A stretch of 64,000 bases of DNA from Pseudoneobacillus sp042683745 (GCF_042683745.1 NZ_JBHUJX010000007.1:62001-126000), one strand, 5' to 3'. Shown: positions 51,525 through 59,800, numbered from the stretch's first letter. Program-made: numbers and translations. The notes: generated by a model not told the origin, from the sequence alone.

Positions 51525-52550
51525 ATGTCTAATGATAGACGCACTCTTAATATACAAAAAAAGAAAAAGGGCCGAAAAAAATGGCTGCTTTGGATATTAA
51601 CTCCATTACTACTCATTCTAATATCAGGAACTGTTTACGGCACTTACCTATACAATAAAGCTGAAGATGTTGTAAGTAAATCGTACAAACCTATTGATCG
51701 AACATCAACTATACGTAGTAAAGATGTTCATCCTGAAGTAGATAATATTACCGTCCTTTTCGCTGGTGTCGATGATAGTGATTCCCGTAATTATAATGCT
51801 GGATCACGAACAGACGCCTTAATGATGGCTACTTTTAATAAAAAGCAAAAGTCCGTTAAATTGCTTAGTATCCCACGTGATTCCTACGTGTATATTCCTA
51901 GTAAAGGATATGAGGACAAAATCAACCATGCCTATGGCAAAGGTGGGATTGCGTCAACTATTGATACAGTGGAAGGGTTACTAGATATCCCTGTCGATTA
52001 CTATGTGAAAATGAACTTTGAAGCTTTTATCGATATTGTTGATGCTTTAGGTGGTATCCAAGCTGAAGTACCTTATAACTTAAGTGAAAAAGACTCTAAA
52101 GACAGACGTAACGCGATCAACCTAAAAAAAGGGATTCAGAATTTAAACGGCGAACAAGCGCTAGCATTAGCTAGAACACGTCATTATGATAGTGATATTG
52201 AACGCGGCAAACGACAACAAGAAATTATTAAATCGATCATGACGAAAGCAACTGCTGCAACTTCAATTACTAAATACTCAAGCATCCTTGAAGCCGTTGG
52301 TAATAACATGGAAACGGACCTTTCGTTTGATGAAATGAAATCTTTCTTTGATTATGCTAAAGCTGGTAATCAATTGAACATCGAACAACTTAGTCTGAAA
52401 GGCTCTAATTCTACCATTGATGGAATCTACTATTACCAATTGGATGAACCAGAGCTAGAATTAATAAAATCCAAACTAAAGTCACAGCTCGAAATTGGTA
52501 GTTCAACCGATAGTAGCGCAAACGACGTAGTAGAAAATACTGCAAGCTAA
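51525..52550 (+). CDS. lytR: LytR-CpsA-Psr family wall teichoic acid transferase
   Basis: A 341-residue membrane-anchored LCP enzyme that attaches undecaprenyl-linked anionic polymers (wall teichoic acid or glycans) to peptidoglycan outside the membrane. A basic cytoplasmic tail (KKKKGRKK) and one membrane helix (about 19-44) precede the LCP domain (about 75-240): SRTDALMMATFN, SIPRDSYVYIP, KINHAYGKGG and the lipid-phosphate-binding ALARTRHYDSDIERGKRQQ. C-terminal tail low-complexity. AAAGGAG ribosome site. Near tagO, as in B. subtilis. Confidence 0.93.
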   Translation: MSNDRRTLNIQKKKKGRKKWLLWILTPLLLILISGTVYGTYLYNKAEDVVSKSYKPIDRTSTIRSKDVHPEVDNITVLFAGVDDSDSRNYNAGSRTDALMMATFNKKQKSVKLLSIPRDSYVYIPSKGYEDKINHAYGKGGIASTIDTVEGLLDIPVDYYVKMNFEAFIDIVDALGGIQAEVPYNLSEKDSKDRRNAINLKKGIQNLNGEQALALARTRHYDSDIERGKRQQEIIKSIMTKATAATSITKYSSILEAVGNNMETDLSFDEMKSFFDYAKAGNQLNIEQLSLKGSNSTIDGIYYYQLDEPELELIKSKLKSQLEIGSSTDSSANDVVENTAS

Positions 52551-52577
52551 AGCTGGCCATTGGGTCAGCTTTTTTTC
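52550..52577 (+). terminator. terminator of lytR
   Basis: AAGCTG / CAGCTT arms with extra GCC/GGT pairing and TTTTTTT directly after; the stem begins at the lytR stop codon. Confidence 0.75.
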
Positions 52578-52606
52578 AATTTCGGTTTTGCCCCTCCCCA
52601 TTTTTC

Positions 52607-52637
52607 AAAAAAAGATCACTTCGAACTTTCGAAGTGA
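52607..52637 (-). terminator. terminator of the repeat-peptide gene
   Basis: Perfect 10-bp arms TCACTTCGAA (52616-52625) and TTCGAAGTGA (52628-52637). On the minus strand they are followed by TCTTTTTTT, 57 bp after the stop of the 140-residue secreted protein. Confidence 0.85.
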
Positions 52638-52693
52638 CAAATGAGAGAAATAATAGTGGGTTAATGGAATCACCAATATTAAAAAATTGATAA

Positions 52694-53116
52694 CTATCCA
52701 TTAAAAACAGATGGCAGCTCTGTCTGAAATACAGACGGTAGTTCCGCTGTAAAAACAGATGGTAGCTCTGTCTGGAACACAGACGGTAATTCAGCTGTAA
52801 AAACAGATGGCAGTTCTGTCTGGAACACAGACGGTAATTCAGCCGTAAAAACAGATGGTAGTTCTGTCTGGAACACAGACGGTAATTCAGCCGTAAAAAC
52901 AGATGGTAGTTCTGTCTGGAACACAGACGGTAATTCAGCCGTAAAAACAGATGGTAGCTCTGTCTGGAACACAGACGGTAATTCAGCCGTAACAGATGGT
53001 AGCTCTGTTCCATCGACATCACCATTACCTTTACTTGCTTCAAGTCCACTTGTTGCAGATAAACTTAAAATAGCGAATAGAGCTGTAAATCCGAAAATTA
53101 ATAAAAGCTTTTTCAT
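52694..53116 (-). CDS. secreted multi-copy peptide precursor (13 x ELPSV[F]); putative quorum-sensing propeptide
   Basis: A 140-residue protein. Residues 1-21 are a Sec signal peptide (MKKLLLIFGFTALFAILSLS) followed by a short linker (SKGNGDVDG). Residues 37-138 are 13 tandem heptamers/octamers alternating TELPSVF and AELPSVFQ, i.e. a 16-residue unit, ending NG. Nothing else is in the protein. Perfect AGGAGG ribosome site and its own terminator show a real expression unit. It is divergent from an HTH-TPR regulator of PlcR/RRNPP type. The repeated peptide resembles PapR-type signals (LPFEF). Role as an exported, proteolytically released pheromone is inferred; a structural or S-layer-associated repeat protein is the alternative. 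Confidence 0.75.
   Translation of the reverse strand: MKKLLLIFGFTALFAILSLSATSGLEASKGNGDVDGTELPSVTAELPSVFQTELPSVFTAELPSVFQTELPSVFTAELPSVFQTELPSVFTAELPSVFQTELPSVFTAELPSVFQTELPSVFTAELPSVFQTELPSVFNG
52703..53008 (-). repeat. tandem 48-bp repeat coding for the signal-like peptide
   Basis: About six and a half copies of a 48-bp unit, each coding TELPSVFTAELPSVFQ; copies vary at a few synonymous sites (GGTAGC, GGCAGT, GGTAGT on the plus strand). The N-terminal first TELPSV lacks the Phe codon. Predominantly synonymous variation points to selection on the peptide. Confidence 0.9.
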
Positions 53117-53241
53117 TCTTTACCTCCTGCTATAAAATTTTTTAACTACAAAACGACTTAACCTTATTAAACCATAAATTGAAATTAAAGTATTTTGGCG
53201 TTATTGACGATTTATTACTATTTTTCGAGTTAAATCTATCA

Positions 53242-53271
53242 TTTACTCTCTAGCATCATCCATAATATAAT
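53242..53271 (+). promoter_or_regulatory. sigma-A promoter of the HTH-TPR regulator
   Basis: TTTACT (53242-53247), 18 bp, TATAAT (53266-53271), 28 bp upstream of the ATG. The opposite-strand promoter of the peptide gene must lie between 53117 and about 53240 but is not clear by eye. Confidence 0.5.
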
Positions 53272-53298
53272 TATAGGAATATTTAAGAGGTGACATGG

Positions 53299-54165
53299 AT
53301 GGATTATTTAGCGATTGGAGAAAAAATTAGAGAACTGCGTAAATTACTTGATTTGACTCAAATGGATTTAGCAAATGGAATTTGTACACAAGCCCAAATT
53401 AGTAAAATAGAAAATGGGGACATCAATCCATACAGTTCTACCTTATACCAGATTTCACAGCGATTAGGGGTAGATGTCAACTACTTCTTTGATATCGGTT
53501 CGACTCCAAGACTTGATTATGTAAATGAAGTTAGCCGACAATTAATGATTGCCAGAAGAAATGTTAACTACGAGGAAATGAAGCAATTAGTCGAAAATGA
53601 GGAACAAAATCCTTTATTTACACAAAATCGTAAAAATCTGCAATTGTTATTATGGCACAAAGGGATTTACGAATATAAATTATTTCGAAGAATTGAACGA
53701 TCGATTGAACTATTAGATGAGGCTATTACACTTACACATACAAAGCATTGGACAGAGCGGGAAATTGAAATTTATATAAGTAAAGGAGTCATCCTTTTTG
53801 AAGAAAATCAATTGGAGGAGGCACTGTCTATTTATAATCCGGCTAAAGAACATTTGAGACTCCTTCCCCATCTTCAAGATAAAACGATTATCAGCAGACT
53901 ATATTACAACATTGCACGAACACTCACTCGGCTTCAGGATTATGAACAATCCATTACAATTTGCAAAGAAGCTATTAACTGGTGTATTGAGAAGGACAAT
54001 CTATATTTGCTTGGTGAACTGCACTACCATATCGGATATAACTACGAGCTGCTAAATAATTTAAAGCAGGCAAAAGCTTATATGGAGAAATCGTTAATCA
54101 TCTTTGAGCTCCAAGCCGATCAAAAATACATAGCATTTATTCGGACGAAAATGAAAGATTGGTAG
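53299..54165 (+). CDS. PlcR-like HTH-TPR transcriptional regulator (RRNPP family)
   Basis: About 288 residues. The N-terminal Xre-type HTH (about 5-62: IGEKIRELRKLLDLTQMDLA, QAQISKIENGDINPYSSTL) is followed by a five-repeat TPR superhelix (about 70-285; ISRLYYNIARTLTRLQDYEQ, GELHYHIGYNYELLNNLKQA). This is the domain order of PlcR, NprR-type and other RRNPP receptors, which bind re-imported peptides in the TPR groove. The frame opens at a GTG (53290) inside the ribosome site; ATG 53299 is 6 bp after AGAGGTG. Divergent from the repeat-peptide gene. Identity of the peptide ligand is inferred from that neighbour. Confidence 0.85.
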   Translation: MDYLAIGEKIRELRKLLDLTQMDLANGICTQAQISKIENGDINPYSSTLYQISQRLGVDVNYFFDIGSTPRLDYVNEVSRQLMIARRNVNYEEMKQLVENEEQNPLFTQNRKNLQLLLWHKGIYEYKLFRRIERSIELLDEAITLTHTKHWTEREIEIYISKGVILFEENQLEEALSIYNPAKEHLRLLPHLQDKTIISRLYYNIARTLTRLQDYEQSITICKEAINWCIEKDNLYLLGELHYHIGYNYELLNNLKQAKAYMEKSLIIFELQADQKYIAFIRTKMKDW

Positions 54166-54261
54166 TTGGCTAGTTTATTTATAATCGAAGGAATAATTCA
54201 CTAAAATGTCGAATGTAATAGGTTGAAGAAAAATTAATCTTTCACAAGAGGAGTGAATACT

Positions 54262-55557
54262 TTGAGAATACCTCATTTTAGTAAATTCATTGTTTGGGTG
54301 GCTACTTTAACCCTATTGTTAGGGATTGGTGCCCCTACCATAGCTCAAGCAAATACACAAAAGGTTAACTATGTGGCATTAGGTGATTCATTAGCCGCAG
54401 GTATGACCCATGAAACGGATTTAGCAAAAAAAATCAGCAAAGGGTATACAGGCATGATTGCAGATGCTCTTGAAAAACAAGGCACTTTAGAAAGCTACAC
54501 AAACAAATTTGCAGTACCTGGTTACACCACTCAAAATGTATTGGATGATCTTGTTAATAACAAAGCGATTGACGAAAAAAAAATCCAAGATACAGTCAAA
54601 TCAGCACATATCATCACGCTATCTGCTGGAGGCAATGACTTCTTACAGGCTGCAAAGATTGATAAGGAAAAAGGAACAGTAACCATTACCCCGGCGCAAG
54701 CTTTTCAAGTTGCAGGAAAGATCGAAGCTAATCTGGCAAATATTTTTAAAACAATAAAGGAACTGAATCCTTCTGCAAAAATATACATCTTAGGCTATTA
54801 CAACATCCTACCTTATCTATCGGCCGAACAACAGCCATTAGTTAAGCAAGTTCTAGAATCTCTAAATGGAATTATCCACAGAGTGGCGAATGAAAACAAA
54901 GCAACTTACGTACCACTATACGGTCTTTTCGATGCAGATGTCGCTAAGTATTTACCAAATAAAATGGACATTCATCCATCCCTTGATGGATATCAATTGA
55001 TTGCCGATGCCCACTTAAAGGCGTTTAAAACAACACCGAATTTCGAGGATGTAACCGAAACTCATTGGGCTTATAAAGAAATTATGCAGCTTGTTGAAGG
55101 AAATGTTTTAAAAGGTGTGTCTAATTCCGAGTTTGGTCCTGAAAAAACGCTTACTCGCCAAGAAGCAGCTGAAGCAATTTTCCAACTTATCCCATTAGAA
55201 AATTCAGTTCCACCAAACCCAGGCTTTACTGATGTAGCAGTGGATCACGAGTCTTACCCTGCTATTGCCAAACTTACTCAAAAGGGAATTTTCGCGAAGG
55301 CTGAAAAGTTTAATCCCGATGCACCTTTAACAAGAGCACAAATGGCAAAAATTTTAACACTTGCTTTTCAACTAAAAGGTAATCAATCAGCGAATTTCAA
55401 AGATATATCTGCTAATCATTGGGCAAAAACATATATCGATGCTCTATTCACTTCAAAAGTAACAACCGGCTATTCGAATCATACGTTCAAACCTGCAGCA
55501 AATACAACAAAAGCGGATTTTGCGGTGTTTTTAGTAAGAGCATCCTCTGTTAAGTAG
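54262..55557 (+). CDS. secreted SGNH/GDSL esterase with three SLH domains
   Basis: About 431 residues. Signal peptide ending near APTIAQA; SGNH hydrolase domain (about 35-250) with GDSL block YVALGDSLAAG, oxyanion block LSAGGNDF and catalytic DIHPSLDGY. Three S-layer homology domains follow (about 265-430; FEDVTETHWAYKEI, FTDVAVDHESYPAI, FKDISANHWAKTYI) that bind pyruvylated secondary wall polymer. The frame starts at a GTG (54253) overlapping the ribosome site; TTG 54262 is 8 bp behind AGAGGAG and preferred. Surface-anchored lipase or acyl esterase. Just downstream of the HTH-TPR regulator, so it may be its target. Confidence 0.9.
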   Translation: MRIPHFSKFIVWVATLTLLLGIGAPTIAQANTQKVNYVALGDSLAAGMTHETDLAKKISKGYTGMIADALEKQGTLESYTNKFAVPGYTTQNVLDDLVNNKAIDEKKIQDTVKSAHIITLSAGGNDFLQAAKIDKEKGTVTITPAQAFQVAGKIEANLANIFKTIKELNPSAKIYILGYYNILPYLSAEQQPLVKQVLESLNGIIHRVANENKATYVPLYGLFDADVAKYLPNKMDIHPSLDGYQLIADAHLKAFKTTPNFEDVTETHWAYKEIMQLVEGNVLKGVSNSEFGPEKTLTRQEAAEAIFQLIPLENSVPPNPGFTDVAVDHESYPAIAKLTQKGIFAKAEKFNPDAPLTRAQMAKILTLAFQLKGNQSANFKDISANHWAKTYIDALFTSKVTTGYSNHTFKPAANTTKADFAVFLVRASSVK

Positions 55558-55566
55558 ATATCTTCG

Positions 55567-55592
55567 GCCATTCCTTAAAGGGATGGCTTTTT
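55567..55592 (+). terminator. terminator of the SGNH-SLH gene
   Basis: GCCATTCC (55567-55574) pairs with GGGATGGC (55580-55587) around TTAAA, followed by TTTTTATTTG. Confidence 0.75.
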
Positions 55593-55595
55593 ATT

Positions 55596-55942
55596 TGTGG
55601 ATAACTGCTGGGGAATGGGGAGAACCTTTTAGAATTTGTGACAAAGTCCGATAGAATTGTGAACTTGTCCGATAGGCGGCTGAATTTGTCCGATAGAACG
55701 CATGAATGGTCCGTTAGCCGACTTAATTTGTCCGATAGACTGTATTTGTGAGGCGAAAGTCGCCGTGAGCTACGTGATAGAACTTCATTTATTCCACTAA
55801 AATTAAGTTAGCCTGTGAGAAATGTGGGTAATTCGGTTGATAAGTGGACTTTTTTTAAGTGAAACGGCTTCATTTGTTGATAACTGATCAGGATTTTCCC
55901 GACTATTCAATATAAATCTGTTGATAACTTCACTTATCAACA
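55596..55942. other. cluster of DnaA-box-like 9-mers in convergent intergenic region
   Basis: One perfect DnaA box TTATCCACA (minus, 55596-55604) and three copies of TTATCAACA (minus at 55875-55883 and 55919-55927; plus at 55934-55942), plus TTATCAACC (minus, 55835-55843). The TTATCAAC forms differ from the DnaA consensus at one position. This 440-bp gap between the SGNH-SLH gene and tagO contains no gene, only these sites, the 21-bp array and two terminators. Confidence 0.35.
55646..55738. repeat. 21-bp-period array of GTCCGATAG motifs (5 copies)
   Basis: GTCCGATAG begins at 55646, 55667, 55688 and 55730; the copy at 55709 reads GTCCGTTAG. Spacing is exactly 21 bp throughout. It is the reverse complement of the TCTATCGGAC motif arrayed at 48263-48424; spacers share TTGTGAACTT/AGTTCACA. 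Confidence 0.85.
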
Positions 55943-55957
55943 ATTCCTCCAATAAAA

Positions 55958-55989
55958 AACCCTTTAGAGATTAATTTCTCCAAAGGGTT
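55958..55989 (-). terminator. terminator of tagO
   Basis: Minus strand AACCCTTTGGAGA pairs with TCTCTAAAGGGTT (one G-T pair), followed by TTTTATT, just after the tagO stop. Confidence 0.88.
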
Positions 55990-55998
55990 GATGTTTTA

Positions 55999-57090
55999 TT
56001 AACGGTTTCTCGCAACATTATACTTGATACCTCGTGCAATCTTATGCAGTGGACGGTGATCTTTGCCCATGAGGCCAATTTTTTCAGCAAATACTTCAAT
56101 GACAAGAAGCAATACCGCAATGACCACGAATGAGCCCCAAATCTTCGCTTGCGAGAAGATAACAGCTACTAAACCGAAGAAAGCAGCTAAAGCATAAATC
56201 ATTAATACCGTTTGACGGTGTGTATAGCCTAAACGCAACAAACAGTGATGCAAATGTGATTTATCTGGTGCAGACAACGGTTTCTTATTAACAATCCGGC
56301 GAATAATCGCAAAGAATGTATCAGAAATCGGCACACCGAGGATAATAACGGGAACAATGAATGAGATTAAGGTTACGTTCTTAAATCCGAGTAACGATAA
56401 CACGGAGATAATATAACCTAGGAACAACGCGCCTGTATCCCCCATGAAAATCTTAGCAGGATGGAAATTATAGATCAAAAATCCAAGTGTACTTGCCATT
56501 ACAATCGAACCCATGGCAACCACATACGTATCACCCATAATGATTGCCATACCAGAAATGGTAAGCAATGCAATAGTGGAAACGCCCGCTGCTAAACCGT
56601 CTAGACCATCGATCAGATTGATGGCATTCGTGACACCAACGATCCAAAGAATCGTAAGCGGAATACTTAGCATTCCGAATTCTACGGAGCCATTGAAGAA
56701 CGGAAGGTTAACTTCGGTAACATGTACGCCGCCCCAAAGGACAACAACAAGGGCTGCAGCAATTTGACCGAAAAATTTAATTTTCGCTGAAAGCTCAATG
56801 ATATCATCCAATATACCCGTAATGATAATGATGACACTCCCAATTAGAATCGCTGTGTTAAGAGAGGAAGTATCTAGGTTCGGATCATAAATATCAAATG
56901 GTCTTAAAACAATCACGCCCACGATAAAACTAATATAGATAGCCAAGCCACCGAGGCGCGGCATAATTTTTTCATGAACTTTCCGTTGATTGGGTTTATC
57001 TGTTGCGCCAATTTTAAAGGCTAATTTTTTCACTAGCGGTGTGATTAAAATGGAGGTAACAAAACAAATAAACATGGTCAAGTAAATCAT
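55999..57090 (-). CDS. tagO: undecaprenyl-phosphate N-acetylglucosaminyl-1-phosphate transferase (TagO/WecA family)
   Basis: A 363-residue polytopic membrane enzyme (about ten helices) that transfers GlcNAc-1-P from UDP-GlcNAc to undecaprenyl phosphate, the first step of teichoic-acid and secondary-polymer synthesis. MraY/WecA motifs: KLGATDKPNQRKVH-type cytoplasmic loop (about 25-40), NLIDGLDGLAAG (about 160), FMGDTGALFLG (about 215) and the histidine-rich SHLHHCLLRLG (about 280). AGGAGG ribosome site. In B. subtilis it also neighbours lytR and yvyE. Confidence 0.93.
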   Translation of the reverse strand: MIYLTMFICFVTSILITPLVKKLAFKIGATDKPNQRKVHEKIMPRLGGLAIYISFIVGVIVLRPFDIYDPNLDTSSLNTAILIGSVIIIITGILDDIIELSAKIKFFGQIAAALVVVLWGGVHVTEVNLPFFNGSVEFGMLSIPLTILWIVGVTNAINLIDGLDGLAAGVSTIALLTISGMAIIMGDTYVVAMGSIVMASTLGFLIYNFHPAKIFMGDTGALFLGYIISVLSLLGFKNVTLISFIVPVIILGVPISDTFFAIIRRIVNKKPLSAPDKSHLHHCLLRLGYTHRQTVLMIYALAAFFGLVAVIFSQAKIWGSFVVIAVLLLVIEVFAEKIGLMGKDHRPLHKIARGIKYNVARNR

Positions 57091-57273
57091 GTAATTCCTC
57101 CTTGAATATTAGCATAACCATTCCAAAACAATTTCCAACATATAAATGATGTATTTTTCGACATTAATTAACAAAAAATAGGACCACACAAAATGGATTA
57201 TAGCATACTCGCCCATACTCTTAAACAACTATTTTGCTAATCTTAGAAACTTAAATGTTTAGTCACACTCTCT

Positions 57274-57380
57274 TAACAAATTCGTTACATACTGATTTTT
57301 TATGTACGTCGTATTAGGCTCATCCATTATTTGACGAGGGATTCGCAAGAAAGTTTCACATTTCTTAACAAATTTTGTTA
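57274..57380. promoter_or_regulatory. two TAACAAA-TTYGTTA palindromes upstream of secA2
   Basis: TAACAAATTCGTTA (57274-57287) and TAACAAATTTTGTTA (57366-57380) are near-copies with dyad symmetry. The second overlaps the -35 of the secA2 promoter. They look like operator half-sites for an unknown regulator. The rest of the 364-bp tagO-secA2 gap shows no gene. Confidence 0.4.
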
Positions 57381-57402
57381 TTATTCTAATCTGTACTATA
57401 AT
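57375..57402 (+). promoter_or_regulatory. sigma-A promoter of secA2-slaP
   Basis: TTGTTA (57375-57380), 16 bp, TATAAT (57397-57402), about 53 bp before the secA2 ATG. Confidence 0.6.
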
Positions 57403-57454
57403 AATAAAATAAATGGTATACTAATAGACGAATTTGCATAAGGAGCGTAAAAAA

Positions 57455-59800
57455 ATGCTTTCACTGCTAAAAAAAACATTCGGTGATTCCAATGAACGCC
57501 GTCTCAAAAAATATAAAAAACTTGTTGATAAAATTAATGCCATAGAACCTCAGCTTGAACAGTTAACGGATGAGGAACTCAAGCAAAAGACTTTTGATTT
57601 TAAAAATCAATTAGAAAACGGTCAAACGGTTGAAGACATTAAAGTAGAAGCATTTGCTGTCGTACGTGAAGCTTCTAAACGTGTACTTGGAAAACGTCAT
57701 TATGATGTGCAATTAATTGGTGGTCTTGTCCTAAGTGAAGGAAATATTGGAGAAATGCCGACTGGAGAAGGGAAAACACTTGTTGCCTCTCTTCCAAGCT
57801 ATCTTCGCGCACTAGAAGGTAAAGGCGTTCATGTAATCACGGTGAATGACTACTTAGCAACACGTGACCGTGATGAGATCGGAAAAATCCATGAATTCCT
57901 TGGACTCACTGTTGGACTTAATATTCCAATGATGCAGCCTGAAGAAAAAAAGCAAGCATATGAAGCAGACATTACTTACGGAATCGGCACAGAATTTGGC
58001 TTCGATTACTTAAGAGATAATATGGCTGGAGATGTTTCGCAACGTGTTCAGCGCCCCTACCACTTTGCCATCATTGATGAAGTAGACAGCGTATTAATTG
58101 ACGAAGCAAAAACACCGTTAATTATTGCAGGCAAAATGCCATCTAACTCTGACCTTCATTATATTGGCGCAAAGTTAGCCAAACGATTCAAATTAGATGT
58201 CGATTATGAATTTGATGAAGAAACAAAGGCAACAAGCTTAACCGATGAAGGTATCGAAAAAGTGGAAAAGGCTTTTGGCGTCGATAATTTATACGAATTA
58301 GAGCACCAAACGTTATATCATTATATGATCCAAGCTGTTCGTGCTCATGTGATGTTCGAGCGTGACGTCGATTACATTGTCAAAGACGGTGAAATCATGC
58401 TTGTCGATATGTTTACTGGACGGATTATGGAAGGTCGGACATTAAGCGATGGGCTCCATCAAGCGATTGAGGCTAAAGAAGGACTTGAAATTACCGACGA
58501 AAATAAATCACAAGCAACGATTACCATTCAAAACTATTTCCGTATGTATCCACTTCTATGTGGTATGACTGGAACAGCCAAAACAGAGGAAAATGAAATT
58601 CGTCAAGTTTACGGGATGTCTGTTATTCAAATTCCAACGAATAAGCCTGTAATCCGGGATGACAGACAAGATCGGATTTATAAAACGAAAGATCAAAAAT
58701 ATCTTGCCGTAACTAAGGAAGTAAAAGAATGTCACGAAAAGGGGCAGCCTGTCTTAGTCGGTACGACTTCCATTCTGCAATCTGAAAAAGTGGCTGAATA
58801 TTTAACAAAAGAAAATCTTCCGTTTGAACTATTAAATGCGAAAACGGTTGAACAAGAAATTCGCCTGATTTCTCAAGCAGGTCAGTTAGGCCGGATTACG
58901 ATTGCGACGAATATGGCTGGACGTGGTACAGACATTCTTTTAGGAGAAAGCGTTCCAGAGCTTGGTGGACTCCATGTTATCGGCACAGAAAGACATGAAA
59001 GCCGTCGCGTTGATAATCAATTAAAAGGCCGTGCTGGTCGTCAAGGGGACCCAGGATCAAGCCAGTTCATCATTTCCTTAGAAGATGATATGTTCCGTCG
59101 ATTCGCGAAGGAAGAATTGGAGAAATTATCTCCAAACCTTACTTCGAATGATGAGGGTCTAATTCAAGATAAAAAAGCGAAGGAATTTGTTGATCGGGTG
59201 CAACGAATTGTTGAAGGCTCCAATTCCTCCTTCAGAGAATATAATTTAAAGCTAGATGATGTCATAAACGAACAGCGTAATGTTGTTTATCATCTACGTA
59301 ACAAGGCCTTAGAGGAAGATGATTTAGTTTCTATCGTTATTCCAAGGATTGAAGCAACAGCCCATCATCTGATCACGAAATATTGTTCAGATGAAGTGAT
59401 CCCAGAGAAATGGCCACTGCCACAACTAAAAGCTGAGATTGAAAATATCCTAATTGATAAAGAGATTAACTTCCCTAGTGACCAATATGAGCTTGAAGAC
59501 ATTCAAAAAGTGGTCATGGCAAGTATCCATGAACATATCGAAGTACTTCAAACTTATGTTGAAAATGAGAATCTTCAATACGGGTTAAAACAAATCATGA
59601 CTGCAGTTATCGATCATAATTGGATCAAGCATTTGGAGAATATGACCCGTCTAAAAGAAGGAATCGGCATGCGTCATTACCAGCAAGAAGACCCAATGCG
59701 ACTATATCAACAAGAAGGTTTAGAATTATTCGAACAAATGTATGCTCAGCTTTCCAAAGAAATGAGCATTCACACTACTGCTCTGATTAAAAATTTGTAA
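57455..59800 (+). CDS. secA2: accessory Sec translocase ATPase SecA2
   Basis: About 781 residues with full SecA motor motifs: MPTGEGKTLVASL (Walker A, about 100), VHVITVNDYLA, YGIGTEFGFDYLRDNM, IDEVDSVLIDEA (DEAD-like), TIATNMAGRGTDI and GRAGRQGDPGSSQF. It lacks the C-terminal zinc-binding CxCxGx-CC tail of housekeeping SecA, and slaP follows, both typical of B. anthracis-type SecA2, which exports S-layer proteins. The frame opens at a TTG (57434); ATG 57455 behind AAGGAG is preferred. Confidence 0.92.
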   Translation: MLSLLKKTFGDSNERRLKKYKKLVDKINAIEPQLEQLTDEELKQKTFDFKNQLENGQTVEDIKVEAFAVVREASKRVLGKRHYDVQLIGGLVLSEGNIGEMPTGEGKTLVASLPSYLRALEGKGVHVITVNDYLATRDRDEIGKIHEFLGLTVGLNIPMMQPEEKKQAYEADITYGIGTEFGFDYLRDNMAGDVSQRVQRPYHFAIIDEVDSVLIDEAKTPLIIAGKMPSNSDLHYIGAKLAKRFKLDVDYEFDEETKATSLTDEGIEKVEKAFGVDNLYELEHQTLYHYMIQAVRAHVMFERDVDYIVKDGEIMLVDMFTGRIMEGRTLSDGLHQAIEAKEGLEITDENKSQATITIQNYFRMYPLLCGMTGTAKTEENEIRQVYGMSVIQIPTNKPVIRDDRQDRIYKTKDQKYLAVTKEVKECHEKGQPVLVGTTSILQSEKVAEYLTKENLPFELLNAKTVEQEIRLISQAGQLGRITIATNMAGRGTDILLGESVPELGGLHVIGTERHESRRVDNQLKGRAGRQGDPGSSQFIISLEDDMFRRFAKEELEKLSPNLTSNDEGLIQDKKAKEFVDRVQRIVEGSNSSFREYNLKLDDVINEQRNVVYHLRNKALEEDDLVSIVIPRIEATAHHLITKYCSDEVIPEKWPLPQLKAEIENILIDKEINFPSDQYELEDIQKVVMASIHEHIEVLQTYVENENLQYGLKQIMTAVIDHNWIKHLENMTRLKEGIGMRHYQQEDPMRLYQQEGLELFEQMYAQLSKEMSIHTTALIKNL

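Noticed and set aside
52576..53049. Second repeat-rich frame over the peptide gene (LNYRLCSRQNYHLFL pattern)
   Set aside because: It is an out-of-frame reading of the same 48-bp repeats, without a ribosome site. The other frame has a signal peptide, AGGAGG and acidic LPxF peptides.
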